DNA of 22,419 bases from AA29 sp041481445 (GCA_041481445.1 JBGPBV010000118.1:1-22419), one strand, 5' to 3'; positions 8,025-15,974 are shown, numbered from the stretch's first letter. The notes: generated by a model not told the origin, from the letters alone. A program made the numbers and translations.

Positions 8025-9137
8025 ATGACCACCACTCGCGATTACTACGAGATCCTCGGCGTGGGGCGCAACGCCTCCGAGGCCGAGATCAAATCCGCCT
8101 ACCGGAAGCTCGCCCTCCAGCACCACCCGGATCGCAACCAGGGGCACAAGGAGGCGGAGGAGAAGTTCAAGGAGGCGGCGGAGGCCTACGCCGTCCTCTG
8201 CGACCCGCAGAAGCGCCAGCGCTACGACGCCTACGGCCACGCGGGGCTGGGCGGCGCCGGCGCCGGGTTCGACCCCACCATCTTCTCCGACTTCGGCGAC
8301 ATCCTCGGCGACCTGTTCGGCTTCGGGGACGCCTTCGGCCGCCGCCGCGGCGGACCGCGGCGCGGGGCCGACCTGCGCTACAACCTCGAGCTCACGTTCG
8401 CGGAGGCCCTGTTCGGCACCGAGACGAGCATCCAGATCCCGCGCGCGGAAGCCTGCGGCACCTGCCACGGCACCGGTGCCGCCCCGGGAACCTCACCCAC
8501 GACGTGCTCCGCCTGCCGGGGGCGCGGGCAGGTCACCTTCCAGCAGGGATTCTTCAGCGTGGCCCGCACCTGCGGCCGCTGCCAAGGCACCGGGCAGGTG
8601 GTGGCCACGCCCTGCAAGGACTGCGGGGGGCAGGGGCACCTCACCGTCGAGCGCAAGCTGCAGATCAAGATCCCGGGCGGAGTCGACACCGGCAGCCAGC
8701 TCCGCATCAGTGGCGAGGGCGAAGCGGGCAGCGCGGGCGGTCCCTCCGGCGACCTCTACGTCGTGGTGCGGGTGGAGGAGCATCCGTTCTTCCAGCGCGA
8801 GGGCTCGGCCCTCCTCTGCGAGGTGCCCATCGGCTTCGCGCAGGCCGCGCTCGGCGCCTCCATCGAGGTCCCCACCGCGGACGGAGGCCGGACGAAGGTC
8901 ACCGTGCCCGAAGGGACGCAGAGCGGCACGACCTTCCGCGTGCGCGGCCAGGGCGTGCCCCACCTCGGTGGGCGCGGCCGCGGCGACCTCCACGTCACCG
9001 TGCGCGTCGTGGTGCCGACCCGCCTCTCCGCCGAGCAGCGCAAGATGATCGACCAGCTCGCCCGCTCCCTGCCCTCCCCCGAGGAGCAGGAGAAGGACCG
9101 CTCCTTCCTCGGCAAGGTGAAGGACATCCTCGGCTGA
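8025..9137 (+). CDS. dnaJ: type I (class A) cochaperone DnaJ / Hsp40
   Basis: DnaJ delivers unfolded substrates to DnaK and stimulates its ATPase. The 370-residue protein has all class A parts. The J domain (about 5-70) has HPD at 34-36. A Gly/Phe-rich linker (about 75-118) contains FGDILGDLFGFGDAFG. Four zinc-binding repeats follow (CGTCHGTG from C144, CSACRGRG, CGRCQGTG, CKDCGGQG ending near residue 204), then two beta-barrel substrate domains with KIPGGVDTGSQLRISGEGE and DLHVTVRVVVPTRLS. It begins 13 bases after dnaK with only a weak GGG before the ATG, so translation probably depends on dnaK. Its stop TGA overlaps the presumed CTG start of prmA. Confidence 0.97.
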   Translation: MTTTRDYYEILGVGRNASEAEIKSAYRKLALQHHPDRNQGHKEAEEKFKEAAEAYAVLCDPQKRQRYDAYGHAGLGGAGAGFDPTIFSDFGDILGDLFGFGDAFGRRRGGPRRGADLRYNLELTFAEALFGTETSIQIPRAEACGTCHGTGAAPGTSPTTCSACRGRGQVTFQQGFFSVARTCGRCQGTGQVVATPCKDCGGQGHLTVERKLQIKIPGGVDTGSQLRISGEGEAGSAGGPSGDLYVVVRVEEHPFFQREGSALLCEVPIGFAQAALGASIEVPTADGGRTKVTVPEGTQSGTTFRVRGQGVPHLGGRGRGDLHVTVRVVVPTRLSAEQRKMIDQLARSLPSPEEQEKDRSFLGKVKDILG

Positions 9138-9979
9138 AGGCCTTTCGCCTCCTCCTGCCGCCGGAACACGAGGAGGCGCTCTCGGCCGCGCTCTGGGAGC
9201 TCGGCACCGCGGGCCTGCAGTCGCTGGCCCCGGAGGGCGCGCGCGCGGTCGTGCTCGCCTACTTCGCCGATGACCCGCGGATCGAGGACGAGCTGGCCTC
9301 CTCCTTGCGCGGCCTGGACGTCGAGATCGCTCCGGTGCCGATCCCCGACGTCGACTGGGTCGCCCGCGTGCGCGAGGGGTTCCGCCCTTTCCAGGTCGGC
9401 TCCTTCCGGGTAGTGCCGGCCTGGGAGCCGCCGTCGTCATTCGCGGCCGGCGGCGACGGCCACCTGCTCGTCGTGGAGCCGGGCCTCGCGTTCGGCACCG
9501 GCACCCACGAGAGCACGCGGTTATGCCTGGCCGCGCTCGAGGCTCTCGCGGACGAGGGTCCGCTGGGCGACCTGCTCGACGTCGGCGCCGGCAGCGGGAT
9601 CCTCTCCGCCGCCGCCGCCCGGCTCGGCGCGCGCCGGGTGGTGGCGGTCGAGATCGACGAGGAGGCCCTGCCCGTGGCGCGAAGGCACGCCGAGCTCAAC
9701 CGGGCCGCGATCCGGCTCGTGCGCGGCGACGGCGCGCGCCCCATCCGGCCGGGCTCTTTCGACCTGGTCGTGGCCAACCTGAGCGCGCCCCTCCTGATCG
9801 AGCGCGCCCCTGAGCTCCTGGAGGCGCTGCGCGAGGGCGGACACCTCGTCCTGTCCGGGCTCCTGAGCGAGGATGCCCGCGCCGTGGGCGCGGCCTGCCG
9901 CGGTGCGGCTCTCCTGGCCACGCGCGCCGAGGGCGCCTGGTCCGCCCTCGTGCTGCGCCGGCAGGGGCAGCGCCCATGA
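9134..9979 (+). CDS. prmA: ribosomal protein L11 methyltransferase
   Basis: PrmA is the SAM-dependent enzyme that methylates ribosomal protein L11. The N-terminal L11-recognition domain (about 1-90) starts LKAFRLLLPPEHEEALS and is followed by DVDWVARVREGFRPFQVG. The catalytic domain carries the hallmark PGLAFGTGTHESTRL (F120 onward), SAM motif I LLDVGAGSGILS (about 148-158), the acidic ribose contact VVAVEIDEEA, and DLVVANLSAPLL in place of the usual ANI(L/Y)A loop. About 281 residues, close to the family norm of 290. The only start matching the family N-terminus is CTG at 9134, overlapping the dnaJ stop as CTGA. No ATG, GTG or TTG lies in frame nearby; the first is GTG near codon 41. The hrcA-grpE-dnaK-dnaJ-prmA-rsmE order matches the Bacillus subtilis dnaK operon. 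Confidence 0.93.
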   Translation: MKAFRLLLPPEHEEALSAALWELGTAGLQSLAPEGARAVVLAYFADDPRIEDELASSLRGLDVEIAPVPIPDVDWVARVREGFRPFQVGSFRVVPAWEPPSSFAAGGDGHLLVVEPGLAFGTGTHESTRLCLAALEALADEGPLGDLLDVGAGSGILSAAAARLGARRVVAVEIDEEALPVARRHAELNRAAIRLVRGDGARPIRPGSFDLVVANLSAPLLIERAPELLEALREGGHLVLSGLLSEDARAVGAACRGAALLATRAEGAWSALVLRRQGQRP

Positions 9980-10704
9980 GCGTGCCCCGCTTCCACGTGC
10001 CGGAGGCGGCGCCGGGAGCCCGGGTGAGCCTGCCCGAGCACTCCGCGCACCACGCGCGCGACGTCCTCCGCCTCCGGCCGGGGGCGGCGGTGCGCGTCTT
10101 CGACGGCCGGGGCGCGGAGTTCGAGGCCGTGCTCGACGCCGTCTCGCGCCAGGGCGTGTCCGCTCACGTCACCGGCCTGGCCGCGGCGCGGGCGGAGTCT
10201 CCGTTGCACGTCGTGCTCGCGCTCTCGCCCCTGCGCGGCGACCGCATGGAGCTCGTCGTGCAGAAGGCGACCGAGCTCGGGGTGGCGGAGATCCGGCCGG
10301 TGGTGACCGTCCGCACCGACGCCGCCGCCCGCCCCGCCCTCAAGGGATCGCGCCAGGAGCGTTGGGACAAGGTGGCCAGCGGCGCCGCCGAGCAGTCGGG
10401 TCGGGCGGTGGTGCCGGCGGTGGCGCCCACGACCACGCTGGCCGGCCTGCTCGACGAGCCGTTCGACGGGCTGAAGCTCCTGTTCCTCGAGCGCGCCCAT
10501 CCCGCGCGCCTCTCCACGCTCGCGCCTCCCGTCCGCGTCCTCATCCTGGTCGGGCCCGCCGGCGGCTGGGAGGACGCGGAGGTGGAGCGCGCCACCGCGG
10601 CCGGGTTCCTCGTGGCCGGACTGGGGCCGCGCATCCTGCGCGCGGAGACGGCCGCCCTGGCCGCCCTCGGCGCGGTCCAGGTCCTCTGGGGCGACCTCGG
10701 ATGA
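9976..10704 (+). CDS. rsmE: 16S rRNA (uracil-1498-N3)-methyltransferase
   Basis: RsmE is a SPOUT-class, SAM-dependent methyltransferase that makes m3U1498 in the small-subunit rRNA decoding region. The 242-residue length is standard. The N-terminal PUA-like RNA-binding domain (about 1-70) contains MSVPRFHVPEA, HHARDVLRLRPG and RVFDGRGAEFEAVL. The C-terminal knotted domain shows LSPLRGDRMELVVQKATELGV, the motif VGPAGGWEDAEVE, and the trefoil-knot SAM loop LGPRILRAETAALAAL, all highly diagnostic. The ATG overlaps the prmA stop (ATGA). It is probably the last gene of the heat-shock operon proper; the membrane glycosyltransferase starts ten bases later and could be cotranscribed. Confidence 0.95.
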   Translation: MSVPRFHVPEAAPGARVSLPEHSAHHARDVLRLRPGAAVRVFDGRGAEFEAVLDAVSRQGVSAHVTGLAAARAESPLHVVLALSPLRGDRMELVVQKATELGVAEIRPVVTVRTDAAARPALKGSRQERWDKVASGAAEQSGRAVVPAVAPTTTLAGLLDEPFDGLKLLFLERAHPARLSTLAPPVRVLILVGPAGGWEDAEVERATAAGFLVAGLGPRILRAETAALAALGAVQVLWGDLG

Positions 10705-10714
10705 CCGGCTGCTG

Positions 10715-12229
10715 ATGGACGGCCGCGCCTCCCCGTGGGTCCGCTGGCCGATCCTCGTCGGGCTCTACCTCGCCTCACGCCTGGCCGCGCTGTCCGCCCT
10801 GCCGATGTTCCTCGACGAGCGCATCCACCTCCGCTGGGCCTACTGGATCGCGCAGGGCCGGCGGCTGCGCCTGCCCTTCATCTCCGGGCGCGGGCTCAGC
10901 GTCTACCTGCTGGCCGCGGTGGCCCCGGAGTCTCCGGATCCCCTGCAGGCCGGGCGCCTCCTGACCGTGGCCGCCGGCCTGGGGGCCATGATCGCCTGCC
11001 ATCGCCTCGCGTGGCGGGCCACGCGCGAGAGCCGCGCGGCCGACCTGGCCGCCCTCTTCTACATCGCCTGCCCGTTCACCCTGTTCCACGACCGCATGGT
11101 GCTCACGGACAGCTTCCTGGCAGCGTTCACCGCGCTCGTGCTCGTTCTCTCCCTGGCCCTGGCGGAGGCCCCGCGCCTGCGCACGGCGGTCGGGCTCGGG
11201 TTCGCGATCGGGCTGGGGGTGGTCTCGAAGACCACGGGGCTCGTCCTCTTCGCGGTGCCCGCCCTCGCCGTCGCCCTCCTCTCCCGCCCGGCCCGGCGCG
11301 CGCTCGGACCCCTGGCCGCCGCGTACGCGATCGCGGCCGCCGTCGCCGCCTACCCGCTCTGGCTCTTCTTCCGGAAGACGGACGAGCTCTCCGGCGCCAT
11401 GGGCGTCCGCGACAACGAGTCCTCCTTCGCCGGCAACGCCGGGGCCAACCTCCGCCTGGCCCTGGAATGGCTGTGGGCCTACTGGACTCCGGGCCTCGCC
11501 CTCCTCGCCCTGGCCGGCCTGGCCTTCGCCCTGGCGCGCCGAGACCGCGGGCCGGCCGCCGCGCTGCTCGCGCTGGTCGCGTTCGCGCCCACCATCGCGT
11601 TCGTAGCCGTCTCCGAGATCTGGTACCCGCGGTACCTGCTCTTCACCACGGTGCCGCTCCTGCCCCTCGCCGCCTGGGGCTTCGTCGCGATCGTGGATGC
11701 CGTCCGCGCGCGCGCGGCCCTCGGCCGGGCCGCCACCGCCGCCCTGACCGTCGCCTTGCTGGCCGCCGTCCTCGTCCCCGCCCTCCGCTTCGACCTCGCG
11801 CTCTGGAGCGACCCCGCGCGCGCGCCCTTTCCCGCCCTCGACCGGTTCCAGTACGTGACGGGCTGGCCGTCCGGCTACGGCGCGCGGGAGTCGATGGCGT
11901 TCCTGCGCGGGGAGCGCGAGCGCCACCCTGGCGGCCTCCTGCTCGTGACCCCGGGGCCGTCGACGACGGCCAGCGCCGTCCGCCTGCTCTCCGGGCGCGA
12001 TCCCGGGGTGGAGGTCCGCTACGTCGATCCGGCCACCCTCGAGGACCTGCGGGGGCTGGCCAGGAGCGAGTCCCCGCGCGCCGTCTTCGTGATCGTCTCC
12101 CGCGCCGAGAGCGTCCGGCTTCCGCCTCTCTGGGCCCCCGCGCTCGCACGCGCGTTTGCGTCGTTCAAGCCCGACGGCGCCGCCGCCGACGAGATCTACC
12201 GCGCCTGCCCCACCGCCGGCTGCCCCTAG
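10715..12229 (+). CDS. polytopic membrane glycosyltransferase (GT39/ArnT-like, GT-C fold)
   Basis: Probably transfers a sugar from a polyisoprenyl-phosphate donor to a lipid or protein acceptor on the outer face of the inner membrane; the acceptor is unknown. The 504-residue protein starts with a transmembrane helix, followed by the first-loop acidic pair D34-E35 (FLDERIHLRWAYWIA) typical of GT-C enzymes. Then come about ten further hydrophobic helices (YLLAAVAPE, LLTVAAGLGAMIACHRLAW, DLAALFYIACPFTLFHDRMVLTDSFLAAF and others). The segment CPFTLFHDRMVLTDS corresponds to the conserved P-x-x-x-H-x-R-M-x-x-(T/S)-D region of PMT-like families. A soluble C-terminal domain of about 130 residues (380-504) follows the last helix. 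The stop codon shares four bases (CTAG, 12226-12229) with the stop of the convergent gene. Confidence 0.8.
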   Translation: MDGRASPWVRWPILVGLYLASRLAALSALPMFLDERIHLRWAYWIAQGRRLRLPFISGRGLSVYLLAAVAPESPDPLQAGRLLTVAAGLGAMIACHRLAWRATRESRAADLAALFYIACPFTLFHDRMVLTDSFLAAFTALVLVLSLALAEAPRLRTAVGLGFAIGLGVVSKTTGLVLFAVPALAVALLSRPARRALGPLAAAYAIAAAVAAYPLWLFFRKTDELSGAMGVRDNESSFAGNAGANLRLALEWLWAYWTPGLALLALAGLAFALARRDRGPAAALLALVAFAPTIAFVAVSEIWYPRYLLFTTVPLLPLAAWGFVAIVDAVRARAALGRAATAALTVALLAAVLVPALRFDLALWSDPARAPFPALDRFQYVTGWPSGYGARESMAFLRGERERHPGGLLLVTPGPSTTASAVRLLSGRDPGVEVRYVDPATLEDLRGLARSESPRAVFVIVSRAESVRLPPLWAPALARAFASFKPDGAAADEIYRACPTAGCP

Positions 12230-13707
12230 CGGAGCCGGCGGAATATCACGAGCGGAGGCTCGGGGTCGTCGAGGTTGACGCGCTCGTACCGGAGGCGCGT
12301 CTCCGTGTCGTGCTGGAGAGGGGAGCCGCCGGGCACCACGAGGTAGGCGAAAGGCACGGCCCGCTCGAGCCGGCGGAGGCCCTCGCCGTCGGGTAGGCTG
12401 GAGACCACTTCCGTCCCTTCGTGGCGCCACCCGTAGAGGAACCCGCTGGGCAGCACGATCCGCTCCGGGGCCGCGGGAACGTAGCGCTCCACGTAGTCGG
12501 CGATCCCGGCCTGCCGCTTCTGCCGCGAGGCCTTGTAGTCGTTGAAGACCACGCGGGCGCCCAGGACGAGGACGGCGCCGGCGGCGGCGAGCGCTCCCGC
12601 CACCGCCCAGGCCGCGCGTCCGCGCGGGAGCACGAGCGGCAGGAAGGGCGGGACCAGCAGCAGGGCGTAGCGGTAGCCGCTCCACTGCGCGACCACGTAG
12701 ACGCCGAAGAGGAGGGCGAGCACGGCGCCGTACCCCGCGAGGAGCCCCGCGAGGTAACGCCGCGCCCGGGGAGGATGCGACCGCCACCGCGAGAGGGCGA
12801 CCAGCGGCACGATTACGTAGGTGCCGAGGATCCCCCGCTCGGTCCAGGTCGTGCCCGGCGCCAGGAGCTCCGCCGCGTTGGTCGCGATGCGGCGTCCGAC
12901 CAGCCTCGCCGCCGCCACCGCGCGGCCGTGCCCCGCCGCCTGCACGGCCTCGTATCCGAAGGCGCTTCCGGACGAGGGGGCCCAGAAATTGGCGCCCCCC
13001 GGGGCGCGATCACGCGACAAGGGGGCGTAGACGAGCACGACGAAGGCGGCGAAGGCGGCCAGGGCCATCCGGCGCGGCCGTCCCCGGACCAGGGCCAGGA
13101 GCGCGGGCAGCGCGAAGACGGCGGACTCCCGGACGAGCACGGCCAGGCCCAGCACGGCTCCGGCGGCGGCCCCCGGCCCCGCACGGTCCTCGGCGCGCGC
13201 GGCGAGCACGAGCGCGGCCAGCACGAGGGCGGTGAGGACCGTCTCCGCCATCGTCCAGTACACGTACGGGAGCACGCCCGGAAGCGTGAGCGCGAGCAGC
13301 CCGGCCAGCCGCGCACGGGCCGGCTCCATGTCGAGCGCGCGGGCCAGCGCGTACACGAGGAGCCCGCTCGCCACGTAGGCGACCGCGTTGAGGGCGACGG
13401 CGGCCGCCACGCCGGGTCCGGCCAGCAGGCTGAGCGCTCCCAGGACGACGACGTATCCGGGCGCGTGGACGTCGTGATGGGGGTGGCCGCTCCGGAGAAT
13501 GGCCGACGCGTCGTAGTAGCGGGCGGCCAGCCCTCCCGTCCGGGCGAGGTGCCGCGCGCCCGCGAGGTACACGAACTCGTCGGGCAGGGCCGGCCCCTGG
13601 CGCACGCTCGCGCCGTAGGCGGCGAGGAGAAGGGCGGCGGCGGCGGCGATGACGAGGCCGTCGCGCCGGGAGCGGGGGTCGAGGTTCGGGCGAGCGGGCG
13701 TGGTCAC
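12226..13707 (-). CDS. polytopic membrane glycosyltransferase, PMT/GT-C type
   Basis: A second predicted polyisoprenyl-phosphate-sugar-dependent glycosyltransferase of the inner membrane, 493 residues. A first helix (about 18-35) is followed by the acidic pair D43-E44 (LPDEFVYLAGARHLA) and HDVHAPGYVVVLGALSLLAG, which matches the H-x-P-x-Y-x-x-x-L pattern of the family. About ten more Ala/Leu/Val-rich helices end near residue 400, then a periplasmic-type C-terminal tail with DYVERYVPAAPERIVLPSG. I chose GTG at 13707 because the frame continues upstream without family-like sequence; the start is uncertain and no clear Shine-Dalgarno is seen. It lies 26 bases after the DUF3810 gene on the same strand, so the two probably form an operon. 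Confidence 0.75.
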   Translation of the reverse strand: MTTPARPNLDPRSRRDGLVIAAAAALLLAAYGASVRQGPALPDEFVYLAGARHLARTGGLAARYYDASAILRSGHPHHDVHAPGYVVVLGALSLLAGPGVAAAVALNAVAYVASGLLVYALARALDMEPARARLAGLLALTLPGVLPYVYWTMAETVLTALVLAALVLAARAEDRAGPGAAAGAVLGLAVLVRESAVFALPALLALVRGRPRRMALAAFAAFVVLVYAPLSRDRAPGGANFWAPSSGSAFGYEAVQAAGHGRAVAAARLVGRRIATNAAELLAPGTTWTERGILGTYVIVPLVALSRWRSHPPRARRYLAGLLAGYGAVLALLFGVYVVAQWSGYRYALLLVPPFLPLVLPRGRAAWAVAGALAAAGAVLVLGARVVFNDYKASRQKRQAGIADYVERYVPAAPERIVLPSGFLYGWRHEGTEVVSSLPDGEGLRRLERAVPFAYLVVPGGSPLQHDTETRLRYERVNLDDPEPPLVIFRRLR

Positions 13708-13733
13708 GGGAACGGGCGCGAAGGGTAGCAGAT

Positions 13734-14792
13734 CTACCTCGGCCGCCCCTGGGACGCCGCGCGTCGCTCCGCCAGCAGCAGGTCCACCAACCGCCCGTAG
13801 CTCCGGACGCCTTCCCGCTGCCCCTGGGTCTTGAGGTAGGCGTCGTTGATGCGGTCCTGTACGGTGCCGAGACGGCTCTGGTAGCGGGCCCGCCAGGCGG
13901 CCAGGACGGCGAGATCGCGGCCGAGCGGCGCGGGCATCTCCCCGCGCAGCCGCCCGTACGCGGCGCGGTCGGCCCCGGCGAGCGCGCTCAGGGAATACAG
14001 GGCGGCCTGGAAGGTGCCGGAGTACTGGAAATCGCGATCGGGATGCTCGCGGCAGGCGCGGTAGCCGACGTAGTTCGCCTCGTCCTCGCGTGCGTACCCG
14101 TGCTGGTGGGCGAGCTCGTGGGCGGCCGTGAACGGGATCTCCCAGTCGGGCAGGGTGGCGTTGACGTTGGCCTCGCCGGTGAACGGGATGAAGATCCCGG
14201 AGATGCCGGCGTAGGAGAGGAGGGGCGAGAGGAGCACCAGCTTCGGCCGGCCGCCCACGGCGGGACAGGGCAGGGTGTCGAGCCCGCGGCCGGGTGCGAA
14301 CCCGAGCCCGGCGCGTCCGAGCGCGCCCCGCCGCCCGTCGGGGAGCCGGAGGGCGCCCTGGGCGTCTTCGGCCAGGCCCATCCGGAGCGCGGCGGACTCG
14401 GACACGAGCGCGCTCGCGAGCGCGGCGAGCTCGTCCGCGGACGCCGGCCTCGTGTCGTACGCGAGCAGCCGCGCGACCGGCTGGCGGTCGTAGTTGAAGC
14501 CCCACAGCAGGTCGAAGGCGAGGACGACGAGGGCGGCGGCGGTGACCACGCGGGCCAGGCGCACGAGGACAGCGCGGCGCGGCGGGCCCGAGCGGCGCCG
14601 CCGGAGAGCGCGGATCACGCCCGCGAACAGCAGCAAGGGGCCGGCCAGGACCAGGACTTCCGCCACCGAGAAGGGGACCCATCCCGTGGCCGTCGAGAGG
14701 ATCCGCTCGACGGGCGGAAACAGGCCCCGCGCGTACGCGCGCTCGACGGTGGCGGGGTCGCGGGCCGCGAGGAAGCGCCCGGCCACGACCAC
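13734..14792 (-). CDS. DUF3810 family membrane protein with HExxH zinc-peptidase motif
   Basis: Function is unknown; the sequence predicts a membrane-anchored zinc metallopeptidase. In the 352-residue product, two hydrophobic helices (about 43-62 and 82-97) precede WGFNYDRQPVARLL, a DUF3810 signature. The soluble domain contains FTGEANVNATLPDWEIPF and the metal site HELAHQHGYAREDEANYVGY, with HELAH at 225-229 and a Glu-rich helix just after it that could give the third ligand. The GTG at 14792 is the first usable start, but the frame upstream also reads like a transmembrane helix (LTTALLAWAVVVAG), so the true start may lie slightly upstream at a non-standard codon. Neighbour to the downstream glycosyltransferase; a shared envelope role is an inference. 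Confidence 0.75.
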   Translation of the reverse strand: MVVAGRFLAARDPATVERAYARGLFPPVERILSTATGWVPFSVAEVLVLAGPLLLFAGVIRALRRRRSGPPRRAVLVRLARVVTAAALVVLAFDLLWGFNYDRQPVARLLAYDTRPASADELAALASALVSESAALRMGLAEDAQGALRLPDGRRGALGRAGLGFAPGRGLDTLPCPAVGGRPKLVLLSPLLSYAGISGIFIPFTGEANVNATLPDWEIPFTAAHELAHQHGYAREDEANYVGYRACREHPDRDFQYSGTFQAALYSLSALAGADRAAYGRLRGEMPAPLGRDLAVLAAWRARYQSRLGTVQDRINDAYLKTQGQREGVRSYGRLVDLLLAERRAASQGRPR

Positions 14793-14845
14793 TGCCCACG
14801 CCAGGAGCGCGGTCGTGAGCGCGCGCGCACGGTCGGTCCAGGGCC

Positions 14846-15007
14846 TCAGCGGCCGGCTCGGAGGGCGAGGGCCTGGACGGCGGTGACGACCGCGACGTCC
14901 ACGAGGTCCTGGACGGAGCAGCCGCGGGAGACGTCGAGCCCTTCCGGGTAGACGATGCGGAGCCCGCGCCCGCGCACCGTGCGTCGCGCTCGTTCCATGA
15001 AGGTCAT
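14846..15007 (-). CDS. possible small protein of 50-53 residues, unrecognised
   Basis: An open frame reads from ATG 15007 (MTFMER...) or ATG 14998 (MERARRTVRGRGLRIVYPEG) to TGA at 14846. It has a basic N-terminus, a YPEGLDVSRGCSVQDLVD segment and a helical Ala/Val/Leu C-terminus (VAVVTAVQALALRAG). I recognise no family. In favour: a TATAGC box on the minus strand at 15025-15020 would start a transcript about six bases before ATG 15007, and the frame sits upstream of the DUF3810 gene on the same strand. Against: it is short, GC-rich sequence opens frames by chance, and there is no Shine-Dalgarno. Confidence 0.35.
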   Translation of the reverse strand: MTFMERARRTVRGRGLRIVYPEGLDVSRGCSVQDLVDVAVVTAVQALALRAGR

Positions 15008-15018
15008 GGATGCGTGGA

Positions 15019-15027
15019 TGCTATACT
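15019..15027 (+). promoter_or_regulatory. extended -10 promoter of the kinase gene, overlapping a minus-strand -10
   Basis: TG at 15019-15020, one base, then TATACT at 15022-15027 forms an extended -10 element. The predicted start near 15034 lies about five bases before the kinase ATG at 15039, giving an almost leaderless mRNA. Read on the minus strand the same bases give TATAGC (15025-15020), so the element may fire in both directions. No convincing -35 is seen. Confidence 0.55.
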
Positions 15028-15038
15028 CCGCGCACCCG

Positions 15039-15974
15039 ATGTTCCTCCTGGGACAGGCCGTTGGTAAGTACCAGGTCCTCTCCAATCTGGGCTCCGGCGG
15101 CTTCGGGACGGTCTTCCTCGCCAAGGACGCCTGGATCGACAAGAAGGTCGCGATCAAGGTCCCGCACCGCCAGAGCGGCGACTTCGACGAGCTGCTCCAG
15201 GAGCCTCGCCTGCTGGCCGCCCTCGACCATCCCAACATCGTCGGCATCGTCACCGCCGAGCGCGTGGAGGGCGTCTTCTTCATCGTCATGGAGTACGTGA
15301 AGGGCGAGAGCCTGGAGGCCGTCCTCGACCGCGACAAGAGCCTGGGCGTGCCGCGCGCCCTCAACTACGCGGTCCAGATCCTCAAGGGCGTCGAGCACGC
15401 GCACCACAACCAGATCCTCCATCGCGACCTGCGGCCGGCGAACGTCCTCGTCTCCGAGAGCGGCGTGGTGAAGGTGGCCGACTTCGGCACCTCCCGCCTG
15501 CTCGAGAAGTCGCACGCCACCACCGTGATCGGCAGCCCGCCCTACATGGCCCCCGAGCAGTTCCAGGGCCGGGCCGTGCTCGCCTCCGACATCTACTCGG
15601 TGGGCGTGATGATGTACCAGATGCTGACCGGCCAGCTCCCCTACTTCTCGCCCAACCCCGCCCAGATCGAGAAGATGGTGGCCCAGGGCCGCTGCACGCC
15701 CCCCCGCATCCGCAACAGCCAGATCCCGCGCGAGCTCTCCGACATCATCATGAAGGCGATCGCGCCCGAGCTCTCCGAGCGCTACCAGCGCGCGGGCGAG
15801 CTGCTCGACGACCTCTCCACCGCCGCCGAGATCGACCACAACGCCACCGAGATGGAGGACATCCGCAAGCGGCTCAAGGCCCGCGAGGTGCCCAAGAAGG
15901 GGTTCTGCTGGCACTGTCGCAAGCCCCTCCACGCCCGTAGTGACAGCTGCCCGTTCTGCGGCGAGAAGCAGTAG
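15039..15974 (+). CDS. Hanks-type serine/threonine protein kinase with C-terminal zinc ribbon
   Basis: Predicted cytosolic eukaryotic-like kinase of 311 residues. It has no transmembrane helix and no PASTA domain. The Gly-rich loop LGSGGFGTV is at 17-25, the ATP lysine K40 in VAIKV, and the alphaC Glu probably E54. The catalytic loop HRDLRPANV is at 127-135, DFG at 147-149, and the activation segment SHATTVIGSPPYMAPEQ ends in APE. The usual catalytic-loop Lys (HRDLKPxN) is Arg131 here. After a charged helix, the tail has two CxxC pairs (C290, C293, C304, C307), a zinc-ribbon-like knuckle. I place the start at ATG 15039, just before LGQAVGKYQVLSNLG, because earlier in-frame ATGs overlap the -10 box. 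It is divergent from the DUF3810 operon and followed by an independent ilvE promoter. Confidence 0.9.
   Translation: MFLLGQAVGKYQVLSNLGSGGFGTVFLAKDAWIDKKVAIKVPHRQSGDFDELLQEPRLLAALDHPNIVGIVTAERVEGVFFIVMEYVKGESLEAVLDRDKSLGVPRALNYAVQILKGVEHAHHNQILHRDLRPANVLVSESGVVKVADFGTSRLLEKSHATTVIGSPPYMAPEQFQGRAVLASDIYSVGVMMYQMLTGQLPYFSPNPAQIEKMVAQGRCTPPRIRNSQIPRELSDIIMKAIAPELSERYQRAGELLDDLSTAAEIDHNATEMEDIRKRLKAREVPKKGFCWHCRKPLHARSDSCPFCGEKQ

Noticed and set aside
6245..8035. 596-codon minus-strand frame opposite dnaK
   Set aside because: Antisense shadow of the dnaK codon pattern; no recognisable motif and no ribosome site.
10775..12787. 670-codon minus-strand frame across the glycosyltransferase junction
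   Set aside because: Arg/Gly/Pro/Glu-rich antisense translation overlapping two membrane-protein genes, with no hydrophobic segments or motifs.
12226..14799. A single 857-codon minus-strand protein
   Set aside because: Only the part from about 13707 downward looks like a protein (a membrane glycosyltransferase); the N-terminal 364 codons are the shadow of the DUF3810 gene in another frame.
14955..15038. Longer N-terminus for the kinase starting at 14955
   Set aside because: The extra residues are Arg-rich, the DNA contains the probable kinase promoter, and kinase homology starts just after ATG 15039.
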